A stretch of 64,000 bases of DNA from Paratinospora sagittata (lineage: Eukaryota; Streptophyta; Magnoliopsida; Ranunculales; Menispermaceae): assembly GCA_035771175.1 (NCBI GenBank), contig CM069605.1, forward strand, positions 19,151,788 through 19,215,787. Direction: 5' to 3'. The notes under the pieces are model-generated. The model was given only the letters and a program-made list of their open reading frames with translations, was not told the origin of the DNA and did no database searches. The position numbers and the translations under genes were made by a program. Numbering within the stretch: the first letter of the stretch is position 1; each line of letters begins with the position of its first letter. This document shows positions 22,801 to 34,224 of this stretch, one piece after another.

Positions 22801-23877
22801 CTTAAAACCCTCCTATGACAAGGTCAAGTCCCCCTATTAGCCAGATAGATGGGCCCAACCAAAGTCATAAGGTTTTCTCAAATCAATGCATCATTCAAAA
22901 CATTAGAACACATTCATGCTTTCAACATACAATATATATAAGTGATATGATGACATAAATGATATAATCATAAGTGAAGCCTACTCACAACCAAGCCTCG
23001 CGAGAGTATTTAGTCACACACGACCACCATACCGAATCAACCCAATCAAGATCCTGAAACATACATCAATATCCTACCATACATCAATTTCTATGCTCAA
23101 TTACATAGACATTACAAATCAACCCTAAATCAGCCCACATATAATTAATAGGCCTAAATCCCATTTAATCCCATCATTCAACTCAAATCACATGACTTAG
23201 GCCTCTAATGCATAGTTCTCATTCATAAACCATTCTATTAATCAAAAATACTGATTTTCAATTCCTTAGGCATAAACATGTCCAAATTTGGGTCACTTGA
23301 TCACAAGTAGGCCTAACCCATGATATGGTCACAACCACCAAATCAGTAGCATAATCAACCCTAATCATGCTTAATTAAACATAAGTTGCATCAATTCAAT
23401 GATTCTAAGCCAAAAGCATCAAAAGCCCTAAAATATGAAATTTTCCATACTTAGGCCATATTGTCGATTTACACTAGGTCGCCATGTTCAGCCATGTATA
23501 TCACTGATTTTGCATCATGGGTTCATCCACAATGGCAACTAGGTCAACATAGTTGACATGCAAGCTATTTGGAAAGGTCTAAGTTCATATTCTAAATGTA
23601 GGTCTAATACAAACAACCCTACCAATTCTTCACATGTATTATTCTGTTCAGATGTATCAATCTACCAACAGAAATATGTAATCACAAAATCAACCGTACA
23701 GATTGAAGTATGTGAAGAAACAAACCTTCTGTCCAAATATCAGCCCAATCCAACGGTGGACCGAAAAGATATGTATCTTTGATGAGCAAGTGTCTAATCA
23801 GACAGTTTCTCCTTTCCTGCTGCAAATACCCAAACTCAGATGGCTATATCACACAAAATAATTAACGTATAAATATT

Positions 23878-24330
23878 TCCACCGTTCAGAATACAGAAAT
23901 ATCTGTTGTAAACTACATACTCAAATTTGATATCCATCCAACGGTACGTTGAGGAGATCTACAAGTTTTACCGAAACGGAACGAGAAACCCAGAAATTCC
24001 GACCAGCTTTGTTTCAGAGATTATATCTCTTAGCAAAAGCTTCTAATTACGATCTCCACCGTTCAGAATGTATAAATATCAGTTATAAACTAAATACCCA
24101 AATTTGATAACCATCTAACGGTAGATTTAGGAGATCTATAAGTTTGAGCGAAACAGTACGAGAAATCCAGACTTTCCGGCCAGCTTTGTTTGAGAGGTTA
24201 GATCTCTCAGAAGAAACCTCTGATCAAGATCTCCACCGACCAGAATGAAGAACCATAAGCTACGAACGTGCTGACAAAATTTGAGCTCAATCTGACCGTA
24301 AATTCCAAAGATCCACTTCTTTGATGAAAA
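23878..24330. repeat. ~177-bp tandem repeat in solo LTR
   Basis: Units begin near CCACCGTTCAGAA at 23878 and 24056 and at a diverged CCACCGACCAGAA at 24233. Each includes AACGGTA ... GGAGATCTA and a CCGACCAGCTTTG-like phrase. The LTR at 1-1815 has only one such unit, so the solo LTR carries an extra copy. Confidence 0.75.
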
Positions 24331-24936
24331 TCTCGCAGGGTTCTTACTCCTGCAACTCTCTCCTTCTTTCTCTTCTTCTTTCCTTTCTCTTCTTTTCTTT
24401 CTCTTCTTCTTTCTTTTCTCTCCACTCACCTCTTTCTAGCACTTCCTTGATTCCCTCCTTGATTCTCTCCTTGATTCTCTCCTTGTTTTCCTCTCCTTGG
24501 TTCCCTCCACTCATTCTAGCACTTCCTTGAAGAAGACAAGTGGGCATTGGACACTTGTCCACTTTCATGCACCAACCTTCACATGTGTTGGTCTCATACT
24601 ACCCATACCAACCACATGTATTTTAAATGTCCAATCCATTTAATACACCAAATCTTCAATTTCATTTATCCTTTTATTCCATCAATCTTAACCCATATCA
24701 ATTCATGGTTTAATGAGCCCATGCATAAATAATAACATATGCATTAAACTTTAATTTAACATGACTCATATACAATTTATGATACATATATTTATATACA
24801 TTATCAAGCATTAACTATACAAACATTAAACAATCATCAAACAAACACCAAACATATCAAGGCAACACATAGAGTTTGGGCAAAATACAATTGGGTTATG
24901 GGCTAGATGAAATAATTTTCGGGGCGTCACATCCGA

Positions 24937-25520
24937 TATGCTGGTTAGATATGGCAGATCGACCGCAGTTAGGCCCTGAACTAGTACAAGAGACTTCTGA
25001 AAAGATCACACTCGTAAAGGAACGGCTTCGTGTTGCACAAAGTCGACAGAAGAGCTATGCTGACAAGCGGCGACAACCTCTAGAATTTGATAAGGGGGAC
25101 TTTGTTTTTCTGAAAGTCCAGCCCACAAGGGGTGTCAAACGCTTTGGGATCAAAGGCAAGCTCTCCCCGCGATATATCGGTCCATTTCCGATCATTGAAC
25201 GTATCGGCAAACTTGCTTATCGTCTGTCCCTTCCATCATCCATGCCTAAGGTTCATGACGTTTTTCACGTATCTATGCTTCGCAAGTATCGTCCTGATCC
25301 TTCGCATATCATCCCTTTAGTCGAGGTTCGGGTTGAGGAAGGAAATACGTACCAGGAGAAAGCAATCCAGATTTTAGATACAAAAACTCAAGAACTACGG
25401 CGCCGTAGCATACCACTTGTGAAAGTGCTCTGGGATCACCACGGCGTAGAGGAAGCAACATGGGAACTAGAATCAACAATTAAACAAAAATACCCTGAAT
25501 TGTTTTCTAGCACCAACTGA
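24937..25520 (+). pseudogene. Copy-1 pol 3' end: integrase C terminus and chromodomain-like tail
   Basis: Continues integrase after the solo [23 protein letters not shown] to the stop at 25518. It contains the GPY/F-like part ([20 protein letters not shown]), [10 protein letters not shown] and the chromodomain-like tail [12 protein letters not shown] ... [17 protein letters not shown]. It matches copy 3 with a handful of changes (LKVQ for IQVQ). The frame is open on its own, but it has no start and is cut off from the rest of pol by a 3-kb insertion. Confidence 0.92.
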
Positions 25521-25742
25521 TGAAGTGATACGTTGTATTATTTTCACTTATCAATATCAGGATGAAACATTGTTTACACCTACCTTAATACATTGTTTCA
25601 CTTCAAGAACTACCAGATGTCTGAAAATAATATCAATGGATAGAGTATTGCACACATGCAGTGGCCTCATTCACAGCCTGTGGCTACTTCTCAAACCGCC
25701 AACCCCCATCACTACTTGACTTGATTTCGAGGGCGAAATCCC
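25521..25742 (+). other. Copy-1 3' untranslated region
   Basis: 222 bases between the pol stop and the polypurine tract. No gene or repeat is seen; it is nearly the same as the matching part of copy 3 (45671-45889). Confidence 0.8.
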
Positions 25743-25758
25743 TTTAAGGGGGGTAGAG
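25743..25758 (+). promoter_or_regulatory. Polypurine tract of copy 1
   Basis: TTTAAGGGGGGTAGAG directly precedes the 3' LTR start TGTAATACC. It is the primer site for plus-strand synthesis and is identical in copy 3. Confidence 0.9.
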
Positions 25759-25778
25759 TGTAATACCCTGTATTTCAC

Positions 25779-25810
<32 letters not shown>

Positions 25811-27101
25811 ACTATTTGAAATTTTTACTATTTGGGCAACGTCCGAACGTTCAGGCGCATGCCAGAACGTTCAGGCGCCTGCCAGAACGTTCAGGCGCCT
25901 GCCCGAACGTTCAGGCGCCTGCCCGAACGTTCAGGCGCCATGCCAGAACGTTCAGGCGCCTGCCAGAACGTTCAGGCGCCATGCCAGAACGTTCAGGCGC
26001 CATGCCAGAACGTTCAGGCGCCTGCCAGAACGTTCAGGCGCACAAAATCTCTATATAAGAAACCTCCTCATTTCTCATTTCTCACACCAAATCACCTTCT
26101 CTTGTGATTTTTCTTCTCCTTTCTACGCATTCTAAGTTTTTAGTCTTTGAGACTCCCGGTGCGGTGCAACAAAGTTCTGTCCGGAGGAAAGCGCCAGATC
26201 TGAAAGCGGTGCAACGAAGTTCTGTCCGGAGAAAAGCACCAGATCTGAAGGTGGGGTACGAAACATAGGTTTGCGTGTTTTATAACTTTTATTAAAGTTT
26301 ACATTCAATTATTATTATGTCTACTATTCATTTACACTGCATTATGTTAAAAATGTTATGACCTAAATGTTATAACTTTGCACGTCGTGATACCGACCCT
26401 GATAAGGTTCACAAGACGTTGCCAAAGTCAGTCTAAATGTCAAGAAAGACCAGACCAGTAAACTAGACCAGTTCATGCATTGGCATCATACATATCACCA
26501 CCTAAGGACGTATATGGTTTATGACTCATAGAATAGTTAGAAGCATTGCTCACTATTCATTATATTTCTCTGGAGAAGGAGGTACATGAGAACCCGGCTA
26601 CACCCGGGGAGGGACATCAGTACGTGAATTCAGAGCATCGTTCCTGTACATGAATTCAGGCGATGTACGCTCATCAAACCATTAATACGTGACGGTGTCA
26701 TGCATACATTCATATTGATTGATTATGATGCTCACATGTGTAATTTAAGATATTTGATATTGAAGTAGACTTTATTAATTGTTATACTCATGCACTATTT
26801 ACCCACTGAGCGCGTTAAGCTCACTCCAATATTATCAAATCTTTCACAGGAAATTAGGGTGGACTGGGTGCAGGTTATGGGGCCCACATTTTGTACCCTT
26901 TGTATGAATCATTGGGGATTTTGGGAGTATGTTCCCTTGACCATTTTATGTACAAAAGTATTCTGAATTATATGAAATCAGATTTGTACTGTGTACCGTA
27001 TTTCCGCTGCGCACTCTGTTATTACCATTATGATTGTTCCAAATGCACGCCCCGTCCGAGAGTGCACCGCCGGTTTAGGCGCGTCCGCGCGGGGTGTGAC
27101 A
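25759..27101 (+). repeat. 3' LTR of copy 1
   Basis: 1343 bp. Differs from the 5' LTR mainly by ten instead of seven minisatellite units (25851-26042) and by a few substitutions, for example GTCCGG against GTTCGG near 26226 and GCGCGGGG against GGGCGGGG near 27088. The TATA box CTATATAAG is at 26051-26059. It could drive transcription into the neighbouring satellite. Confidence 0.95.
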
Positions 27102-30100
27102 TTAACTTAATTTTCGATCACTGGTGAGGGGTCACGAGTGACTAATAATTTATAAATTAAATAGCGACGGGACCGGTTAACGAAAAATTACTTAAAGCAC
27201 CTGGTTCACTAGATCTTTTCTTCCTCTTTCAAACGCATTTTAAATTGCTAAAATCAGAGTTAAAACTAAAATGCTCGGGTCATTTGAAGTTTGCTTATTG
27301 ATTGTTGAAATGATACACGGTTCGATAAACAATCGGTAAGTAAACTTCAAATGACCCCAACTTTTTCGTTTTAAGTATGATTAGAGTAATTCCAAATGCG
27401 GTGGAAGGAGGAAGAGAAGATCTACCAATTCATGTGCGTTAAACATACCTTCCTATCACCGGTGACCGGTCATGCTTTATTAATACTACAAATCTTTGAT
27501 AGCGATGGGACCGATCACCGGATTTCGAAGAGTAACTTAAGGCACCTAGTTTATTAGATCTTTTCTTCCTCTTTCCAACGCATATTAAATCACTAAATCG
27601 GAGTTAAAACGAAAACGGTAGGGTCATTTGAAGTTTACTTATCATTTGCTGAAATGATACACCGTTCGGAAAACAATCGATAAGTGAACTTTAAATGACC
27701 ATAACTTTTTTGTTTTAACTCTGGTTTTGGTAATTGAAAATGTGGTGGAAAAAGAAAGAGAAAATCGGTAAATGTATTGCATTAACTTACTTTCCGATCA
27801 GTTGTGCGGGGTCACGGTTGACTAATAATTTGTAAATTAAATAGCAACAGGACCGGTTAACGAAAAATTACTTAAAGCACCTGGTTTACTAGATCTTTTC
27901 TTTCTCTTTCAAACGCATTTTAAATTGCTGAAATCAGAGTTAAAACTAAAATGTTCGGGTCATTTGAAGTTTACTTATTGATTGTTGAAATGATACACCT
28001 TTCGATAAACAATCAGTAAGTAAACTTCAAATGACCCTAACTTTTTTGTTTTAACTACAATTTGAGTAATTGCAAATGCGGTGGAAGGAGGAAGAGAAGA
28101 TCTACCAATTCATGTGCATTAAACATACCTTCCGATCACCGGTGACCGGTTGTAATACCCTGTATTTCACAAAAAACCGTTTGTTAAATAATCGGTAAGT
28201 ACACTTCAAATGACAATGACTTTATTTTTTTAACTACAATTTGAGTAATTCCAATTGCGGTGAAAGGAGAAAAAGAAGATCCACAAATTCATGTGCATTA
28301 ATTAAACTTACTTTCTTATCACCGGTGACAGGCCACATTTTATTAATACTACAAACATTTGATAGCGTCATGACTAGTCACCGATCATCGAAAATTAACT
28401 TAAAGGTCCTAGTTACTAGATCTTTTTTTCGTCTTTCCAACACATATTAAATCACTAAAATCGGAGTTAAAACGAAAACGGTAGGGTCATTTGAAGTTTA
28501 CTTATCATTTGCTGAAATGATACACCGTTCGAAACACAATCGATAAGTGAACTTTAAATGACCATAACTTTTTTCTTTTAACTCTGATTTTAGTAATTGA
28601 AAATGCGGTGGAAAAAGAAAGAGAAAATCCGTAAATTTATTGCATTAACTTAGTTTTCGATCACTTGTGAGGGGTCACGGTTGACTAATAATTTGTAAAT
28701 TAAATATCAACAGGACCGGTTAACGAAAAATTACTTAAAGCACCAGGTTTACTAGATCTTTTCTTCTTCTTTCAAACAAATTTTAAAATTGCTGAAATCA
28801 TAGTTAAAACTAAATTGTTCGGGTCATTTGAAGTTTCCTTATTGATTGTTGAAATGATACACCGTTCGATAAACAATCGGTAAGTAAACTTCAAATGACC
28901 CTAATTTTTTTGTTTTAACTACGATTTGAGTAATTCCAAATGCGGTGGAAGGAGGAAGAGAAAATCTAGCAATTCATGTGCATTAAACATACGTTCCGAT
29001 CACCGGTGACCGGTCATGGTTTATTAATACTACAAATCTTTGATAGCAATGGGTCCGATCACCGGATTTTGAAAAGTATTTTAAAGCACCTAGTTTACTA
29101 GATCTTTTCGTCCTCTTTCCAACGCATATTAAATCACAAAAATCGGAGTTAAAATGAAAACGGTAAGGTCATTTGAAGTTTACTTATCATTTGCTGAAAA
29201 GATACACCGTTCGAAAAACAATCGATAAGTGAACCTTAAATGACCATAACTTTTTTGTTTTAACTCTAATTTTAGTAATTGAAAATGCGGAGGGAAAAGA
29301 AAGAGAAAATTCGTAAATTTATTGCATTAACTTACTTTCCGATCACTTGTGAGGAGTCACGGTTGACTAATAATTTGTAAATTAAATAGCAACAGGACCG
29401 GTTAACGAAAAATTACTTAAAGCACCAGGTTTACTAGATCTTTTCTTCTTCTTTCAAACAAATTTTAAATTGCTGAAATCAGAGTTAAAACTAAATTTTT
29501 CGGGTCATTTGAAGTTTCCTTATTGATTGTTGAAATGATACACCGTTCGATAAACAATCGGTAAGTAAACTTCAAATGACCCTAACTTTTTTGTTTTACC
29601 TACGATTTGAGTAATTCCAAATGCGGTAGAAGGAGGAAGAGAAAATCTACCAATTCATGTGCATTGAACATACGTTCCGATCTCTTGTGACCGGTCATGG
29701 TTTATTAATACTACAAATCTTTGATAGCGATGGGACCGATCACCAGATTTCGAAATGTATTTTAAAGCACCTAGTTTACTAGATCTTTTCGTCCTCTTTC
29801 CAACGCATATTAAATCACAAAAATCGGAGTTAAAACGAAAACGGTAGGGTCATTCGAAGTTTACTTATCATTTGCTGAAATGATACACCGTTCGAAAAAC
29901 AATCGATAAGTGAACTTTAAATGACCATAACTTATTTGTTTTAACTCTGATTTTAGTAATTGAAAATGCGGTGGAAAAAAATAGAGAAAATTCGTAAATT
30001 TATTGCATTAACTTACTTTTCGATCACTTGTGAGGGGTCACGGTTGACTAATAATTTGTTAATTAAATAGCAACAGGACCGGTTAACGAAAAATTACTTA

Positions 30101-32097
30101 AAGCACCAGGTTTACTAGATCTTTTCTTCTTCTTTCAAACAAATTTTAAATTGCTGAAGTCAGAGTTAAAACTAAATTGTTCGGGTCATTTGAAGTTTCC
30201 TTATTGATTGTTGAAATGATACACCGTTCGACAAACAATCGGTAAGTAAACTTCAAATGACCCTAACTTTTTTGTTTTAACTACGATTTGAGTAATTCCA
30301 AATGCGGTAGAAGGAGGAAGAGAAAATCTACCAATTCATGTGCATTGAACATACGTTCCGATCTCTTGTGACCGGTCATGGTTTATTAATACTACAAATC
30401 TTTGATAGCGATGGGACCGATCACCGGATTTTGAAAAGTATTTTAAAGCACCTAGTTTACTAGATCTTTTCGTCCTCTATCCAACGCATATTAAATCACA
30501 AAAATCGGAGTTAAAATGAAAACGATAGGGTCATTTGAAGTTTACTTATCATTTGCTGAAAAGATACACCGTTCGAAAAACAATCGATAAGTGAACCTTA
30601 AATGACCATAAGTTTTTTGTTTTAACTCTGATTTTAGTAATTGAAAATGCGGTGGAAAAAGAAAGAGAAAATCCATAAATTTATTGTATTAACTTACTTT
30701 TCGATCACTTGTGAGGGGTCACGGTTGACTAATAATTTGTTAATTAAATAGCAACAGGACCGGTTAACGAAAAATTACTTAAAGCACCTGCTTTACTAGA
30801 TATTTTCTTCTTCTTTCAAACGCATTTTAAATTGCTGAAATCAGAGTTAAACCTAAAATGTTCGGGTCATTCGAAGTTTACTTATTGATTGTTGAAATGA
30901 TACACTGTTCGATAAATAATCGGTAAGTAAACTTCCAATGACCCTAACATTTTGTTTTAGCTATGATTTGAGTAATTCCAAATGCGGTGGAAGGAGGAAG
31001 AGAAAATCTACCAATTCATGTGCATTAAACATACGTACCGATCACCGGTGACCAGTCAAGGGTAATTAATACTACAAATCTTTGATAGCGACGGGACTGG
31101 TCACTGGTTATCGAAAAGTAACTTAAAGCACCTAGTTTACTAGATCTTTTCTTCCTCTTTCCAACGCATATTAAATGACTAAAATCGGAGTTAAAACGAA
31201 AACGGTAGGGTCATTTGAAGTTCACTTATCATTTACTAAAACGATACACTGTTAGAAAAATAATCAGTAAGTAAACTTTAAATAACCATAACTTTTTCGT
31301 TTTAACTCTGATTTGAGTAATTGAAAATGCAGTGGAAAGAGAAAGAGAAAACCCATAAATTTATTGCATTAACTTACTTTCCGATCACTTGTGAGGGGTC
31401 ACGGTTGACTAATAATTTGTAAATTAAATAGCAACAGGACCGGTGAACGGAAAATAACTTAAAGCACCTAGTTTCCTAGATCTTTTCTTTATCTTTCAAA
31501 CGCATTTTAAATCGCTGAAATTTAAGTTAAAACTAAAATGTTCGGGTCATTTGAAGTTTACTTATCGATTGTTGAAATGATACACCGTTTGTTAAATAAT
31601 CGGTAAGTACACTTCAAATGACAATGACTTTATTTTTTTAACTACAATTTGAGTAGTTCCAAATGCGGTGAAAGGAGAAATAGAAGATCCACAAATTCAT
31701 GTGCATTAATTAAACTTACTTTCTTATCACTGGTGACAGGCCACATTTTATTAATACTACAAACATTTGATAGTGACATGACTAGTCACCGATTATCGAA
31801 AATTAACTTAAAGCACCTAGTTACTAGATCTTTTTTTCGTCTTTCCAACACATATTAAATAACTAAAATCGGAGTTAAAACGAAAACGGTAGGGTCATTT
31901 GAAGTTTACTTATCATTTGCTGAAATGATACACCGTTCGAAAAACAATCGATAAGTGAACTTTAAATGACCATAACTTTTTTGTTTTAACTCTGATTTTA
32001 ATAATTGAAAATGCGAAGGGAAAAGAAAGAGAAAATTCGTAAATTTATTGCATTAACTTCCTTTCCGATCACTTGTGAGGGGTCACGGTTGACTAAT
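27102..32097 (+). repeat. Satellite array 3, regular ~681-bp dimers
   Basis: About 14 monomers. Type-1 marks (CACTTGTGAGGGG) at about 28665, 29344, 30026, 30706, 31387 and 32069 give steps of 679-682 bp. The array starts with the duplicated TTAAC of copy 1 and ends with the CTAAT duplication of copy 2. It resumes after copy 2 at 36567 in the same phase. A 26-bp LTR remnant lies at 28151. No gene is seen; the recurring ~69-codon frames (28241, 31649) lie in one monomer type and have no ATG-supported coding signal. Confidence 0.95.
28151..28176 (+). mobile_element. 26-bp remnant of a family-A LTR start
   Basis: The bases TGTAATACCCTGTATTTCAC followed by six A are exactly the first 26 bases of a family-A LTR. 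They sit between satellite ending GTGACCGGT and satellite restarting CCGTTTGTTAAATAATCGG, a different monomer phase. The rest of the insertion and part of a monomer are gone, so a deletion from the LTR A run into satellite is the simplest reading. Confidence 0.9.
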
Positions 32098-32116
32098 TGT
32101 AATACCCTGTATTTCA

Positions 32117-32156
<40 letters not shown>

Positions 32157-32186
32157 ACTATTTGAAATTTTTACTATTTGGGCAAC

Positions 32187-32550
32187 GCCCGAACGTTCAG
32201 GCGCCTGCCAGAACGTTCAGGCGCTATGCCAGAACGTTCAGGCGCCTGCCAGAACGTTCAGGCGCTATGCCAGAACGTTCAGGCGCCTGCCAGAACGTTC
32301 AGGCGCCTGCCAGAACGTTCAGGCGCCATGCCAGAACGTTCAGGCGCCTGCCAGAACGTTCAGGCGCCATGCCAGAACGTTCAGGCGCCTGCCAGAACGT
32401 TCAGGCGCCATGCCAGAACGTTCAGGCGCCTGCCAGAACGTTCAGGCGCCTGCCAGAACGTTCAGGCGCCATGCCAGAACGTTTAGGCGCCTGCCAGAAC
32501 GTTCAGGCGCCATGCCAGAACGTTCAGGCGCCTGCCAGAACGTTCAGGCG
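32187..32550 (+). repeat. LTR minisatellite, 18 units
   Basis: Eighteen units of 20-21 bp with the AGAACGTTCA core. Spacer types GCCTGCC, GCCATGCC and GCTATGCC alternate, and one unit reads AACGTTTAGG. It is the largest array of these units in the window and lies directly upstream of the TATA box. Confidence 0.95.
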
Positions 32551-32559
32551 CAAAAATCT

Positions 32560-32568
32560 CTATATAAG
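32560..32568 (+). promoter_or_regulatory. LTR TATA box, copy 2
   Basis: CTATATAAG immediately downstream of the minisatellite; likely core promoter. Confidence 0.8.
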
Positions 32569-33663
32569 AAACCTCCTCATTTCTCATTTCTCACACCAAA
32601 TCACCTTCTCTTGTGATTTTTCTTCTCCTTTCCACGCTTTCTAAGTTTTTAGTTTTTGAGACTCTCTAATTGAGACTCCCGGTGCGGTGCAACAAATTTC
32701 TGTCCGGAGAAGAGCGCCAGATCTGAAAGCGGTGCAACGAAGTTCCGTCCGGAGAAAAGCACCAGATCTGAAGGTGGGGAACGAAACATAGGTTTGCGTG
32801 TTTCATAACTTTTATTAAAGTTTACATTCAATTATTATTATGTCTACTATTCATTTACACTGCATTATGTCATATAATGGCTTAACCTTGCACGTCGTGA
32901 TACCGACCCTGATAAGGATCACTAGACGTTGCCAAAGTCAGTATAAATGTAAAGAAAAGACCAGACTAGTAGACTAAACTAGTTCATGCATTGGCATCAT
33001 ACATATCACCACCTAGGGACGTATATGGTTTATGACTCATAGAATAGTTAGAAGCATTGCTCACTATTCATATTATTTCTCTGGAGAGGGACGTACATGA
33101 GAACTCGGCTACGCCGGGGAGGGACATCAGTACGTGAATCCAGAGCATCGTTCCTGAGGAGGGACGTACAGTAAGAACCTGGCTACGCCCGGGGAAGGAC
33201 ACCTGTACGTGAACTCAGGCGATGTACGCTCATCAAACCATTAGTACGTGACGGTGTCATGCATACATACATATTGATTGATTATGATGCTTACATGTGT
33301 ATTTAAGATATTTGATATTGAAGTATGCTTTATTAATTGTTATACTCATGCACTATTTACCCACTGAGCGCGTTAAGCTCACTCCAATATTATCAAATCT
33401 TTCACAGGAAATTAGGGTGGACTGGGTGCAGATTATGGGGCCCACATTTTGTACCCTTTGTATGAATCATTGGGGATTTTGGGAGTATGTTCCCTTGACC
33501 ATTTTATGTACAAAAGTATTCTGAATTATATGAAATCAGATTTGTACTGTGTACTGTATTTCCGCTGCGTACTCTGTTATTACCATTATGATTGTTCCAA
33601 ATGCGCCCCCGTCCGAGAGTGTACCGCCGGTTTAGGCGCGTCCGGGCGGGGTGTGACATTTAA

Positions 33664-33675
33664 TGGTATCAGAGC
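33664..33675 (+). promoter_or_regulatory. Primer-binding site, copy 2
   Basis: TGGTATCAGAGC, five bases after the LTR end; perfect match to the usual initiator Met-tRNA site. Confidence 0.9.
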
Positions 33676-33819
33676 GTACGGTCCACGGCCCGCCCAAGTC
33701 CACCAAATTAGGAGAAGAAACTATAGTTGATTTAAATATACATATAGTCATAATTTATTAGAAACTATATGTGTAGTTATTACTGAATATATGTATCTAT
33801 ATACATTAGTGTATATGAG

Positions 33820-33823
33820 GTAC

Positions 33824-33867
<44 letters not shown>

Positions 33868-34217
33868 ATAATAATTCATTTGATATATCTAAAACTATAT
33901 ATATATATATATGACTTCTATATAGTTAAGATTAAAATTAACTATATATGATTTTTAATATAGTCTAAATTTCAAATATATATATATATAGTTGCTTTAT
34001 GAAAATTATATATATAATTATGATGGGATATGTCTATACATTCATAGGTGAATATGACATATATGCATCAAATAACTAATGAAGAAAAAAAAAAAATGTC
34101 ATGATGGCATAAATATCAACAGAAAACTCGAAAATAATGTCTAGAAGACAAGACATAACTCTTAACAATATTTGGAATATATTTTGTGTCTTTCACACAA
34201 ATTTATTTTCCTTTCAG
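33820..34217 (+). other. Leader resembling a 5' UTR intron, copy 2
   Basis: A very AT-rich stretch with no gene. It begins GTACGT after GAG (33817-33819) and ends CCTTTCAG at 34210-34217, eight bases before the ORF1 ATG. Inside are a ~40-base A run, TA repeats near 33897-33911 and 33977-33990 and the conserved block around GTATAGACAT on the minus strand. Donor, acceptor, base composition and conserved flanks in all copies fit a plant intron. Splicing is inferred, not shown. Confidence 0.55.
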
Positions 34218-34224
34218 CAAAAGA

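Larger units (their letters stand above)
21967..24931 (-). mobile_element. Nested solo LTR of family B (2965 bp)
   Basis: Bounded by TGTGGCGACCCC and GGGGCGTCACA and flanked by a perfect 5-bp duplication TCCGA (21962-21966 and 24932-24936). Orientation is set by the LTR at 1-1815, whose same end abuts a PPT. There is no internal region, so it is a solo LTR, usually the product of recombination between two LTRs. It lies in the integrase part of copy 1, between SP and [10 protein letters not shown] codons. It contains two tandem-repeat zones and a pyrimidine-rich tract near 24355-24520. No gene is present; the short frames in it are not supported. Confidence 0.95.
15773..27101 (+). mobile_element. 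Family-A element, copy 1: full ends, scrambled interior
   Basis: An 11.3-kb insertion in satellite with a perfect 5-bp target duplication TTAAC (15768-15772 and 27102-27106). The LTRs start TGTAATACCC and end GGGGTGTGACA. The two LTRs differ by only a few substitutions by eye, apart from minisatellite length. The interior is heavily rearranged: a ~4-kb segment (gag, spacer, ORF1, leader) is inverted, about 690 bp of gag/protease and about 1.65 kb of RT-integrase are deleted, and a solo family-B LTR sits in integrase. It cannot encode its own proteins but keeps PBS, PPT and LTRs, so it could have been mobilised in trans. Confidence 0.95.
32098..33658 (+). repeat. 5' LTR of copy 2
   Basis: 1561 bp, the longest LTR here because of an ~40-base A run and 18 minisatellite units. 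It is of the LTR variant shared with copy 3, in which the segment with GGAGGGACGTACA and CGCCCGGGG is tandemly doubled (33090-33225), and it has the extra phrase CTCTCTAATTGAGA near 32663. Confidence 0.95.

Noticed and set aside
28241..28450. Recurring ~69-codon frame (also at 31649, 38849, 58942) as a conserved small protein
   Set aside because: It lies within one satellite monomer type and starts at a non-ATG codon; its recurrence is explained by tandem repetition and it shows frame-disrupting changes in neighbouring monomers.
32187..32550. CRISPR array
   Set aside because: Units are contiguous with no unique spacers, and the context is a plant LTR.
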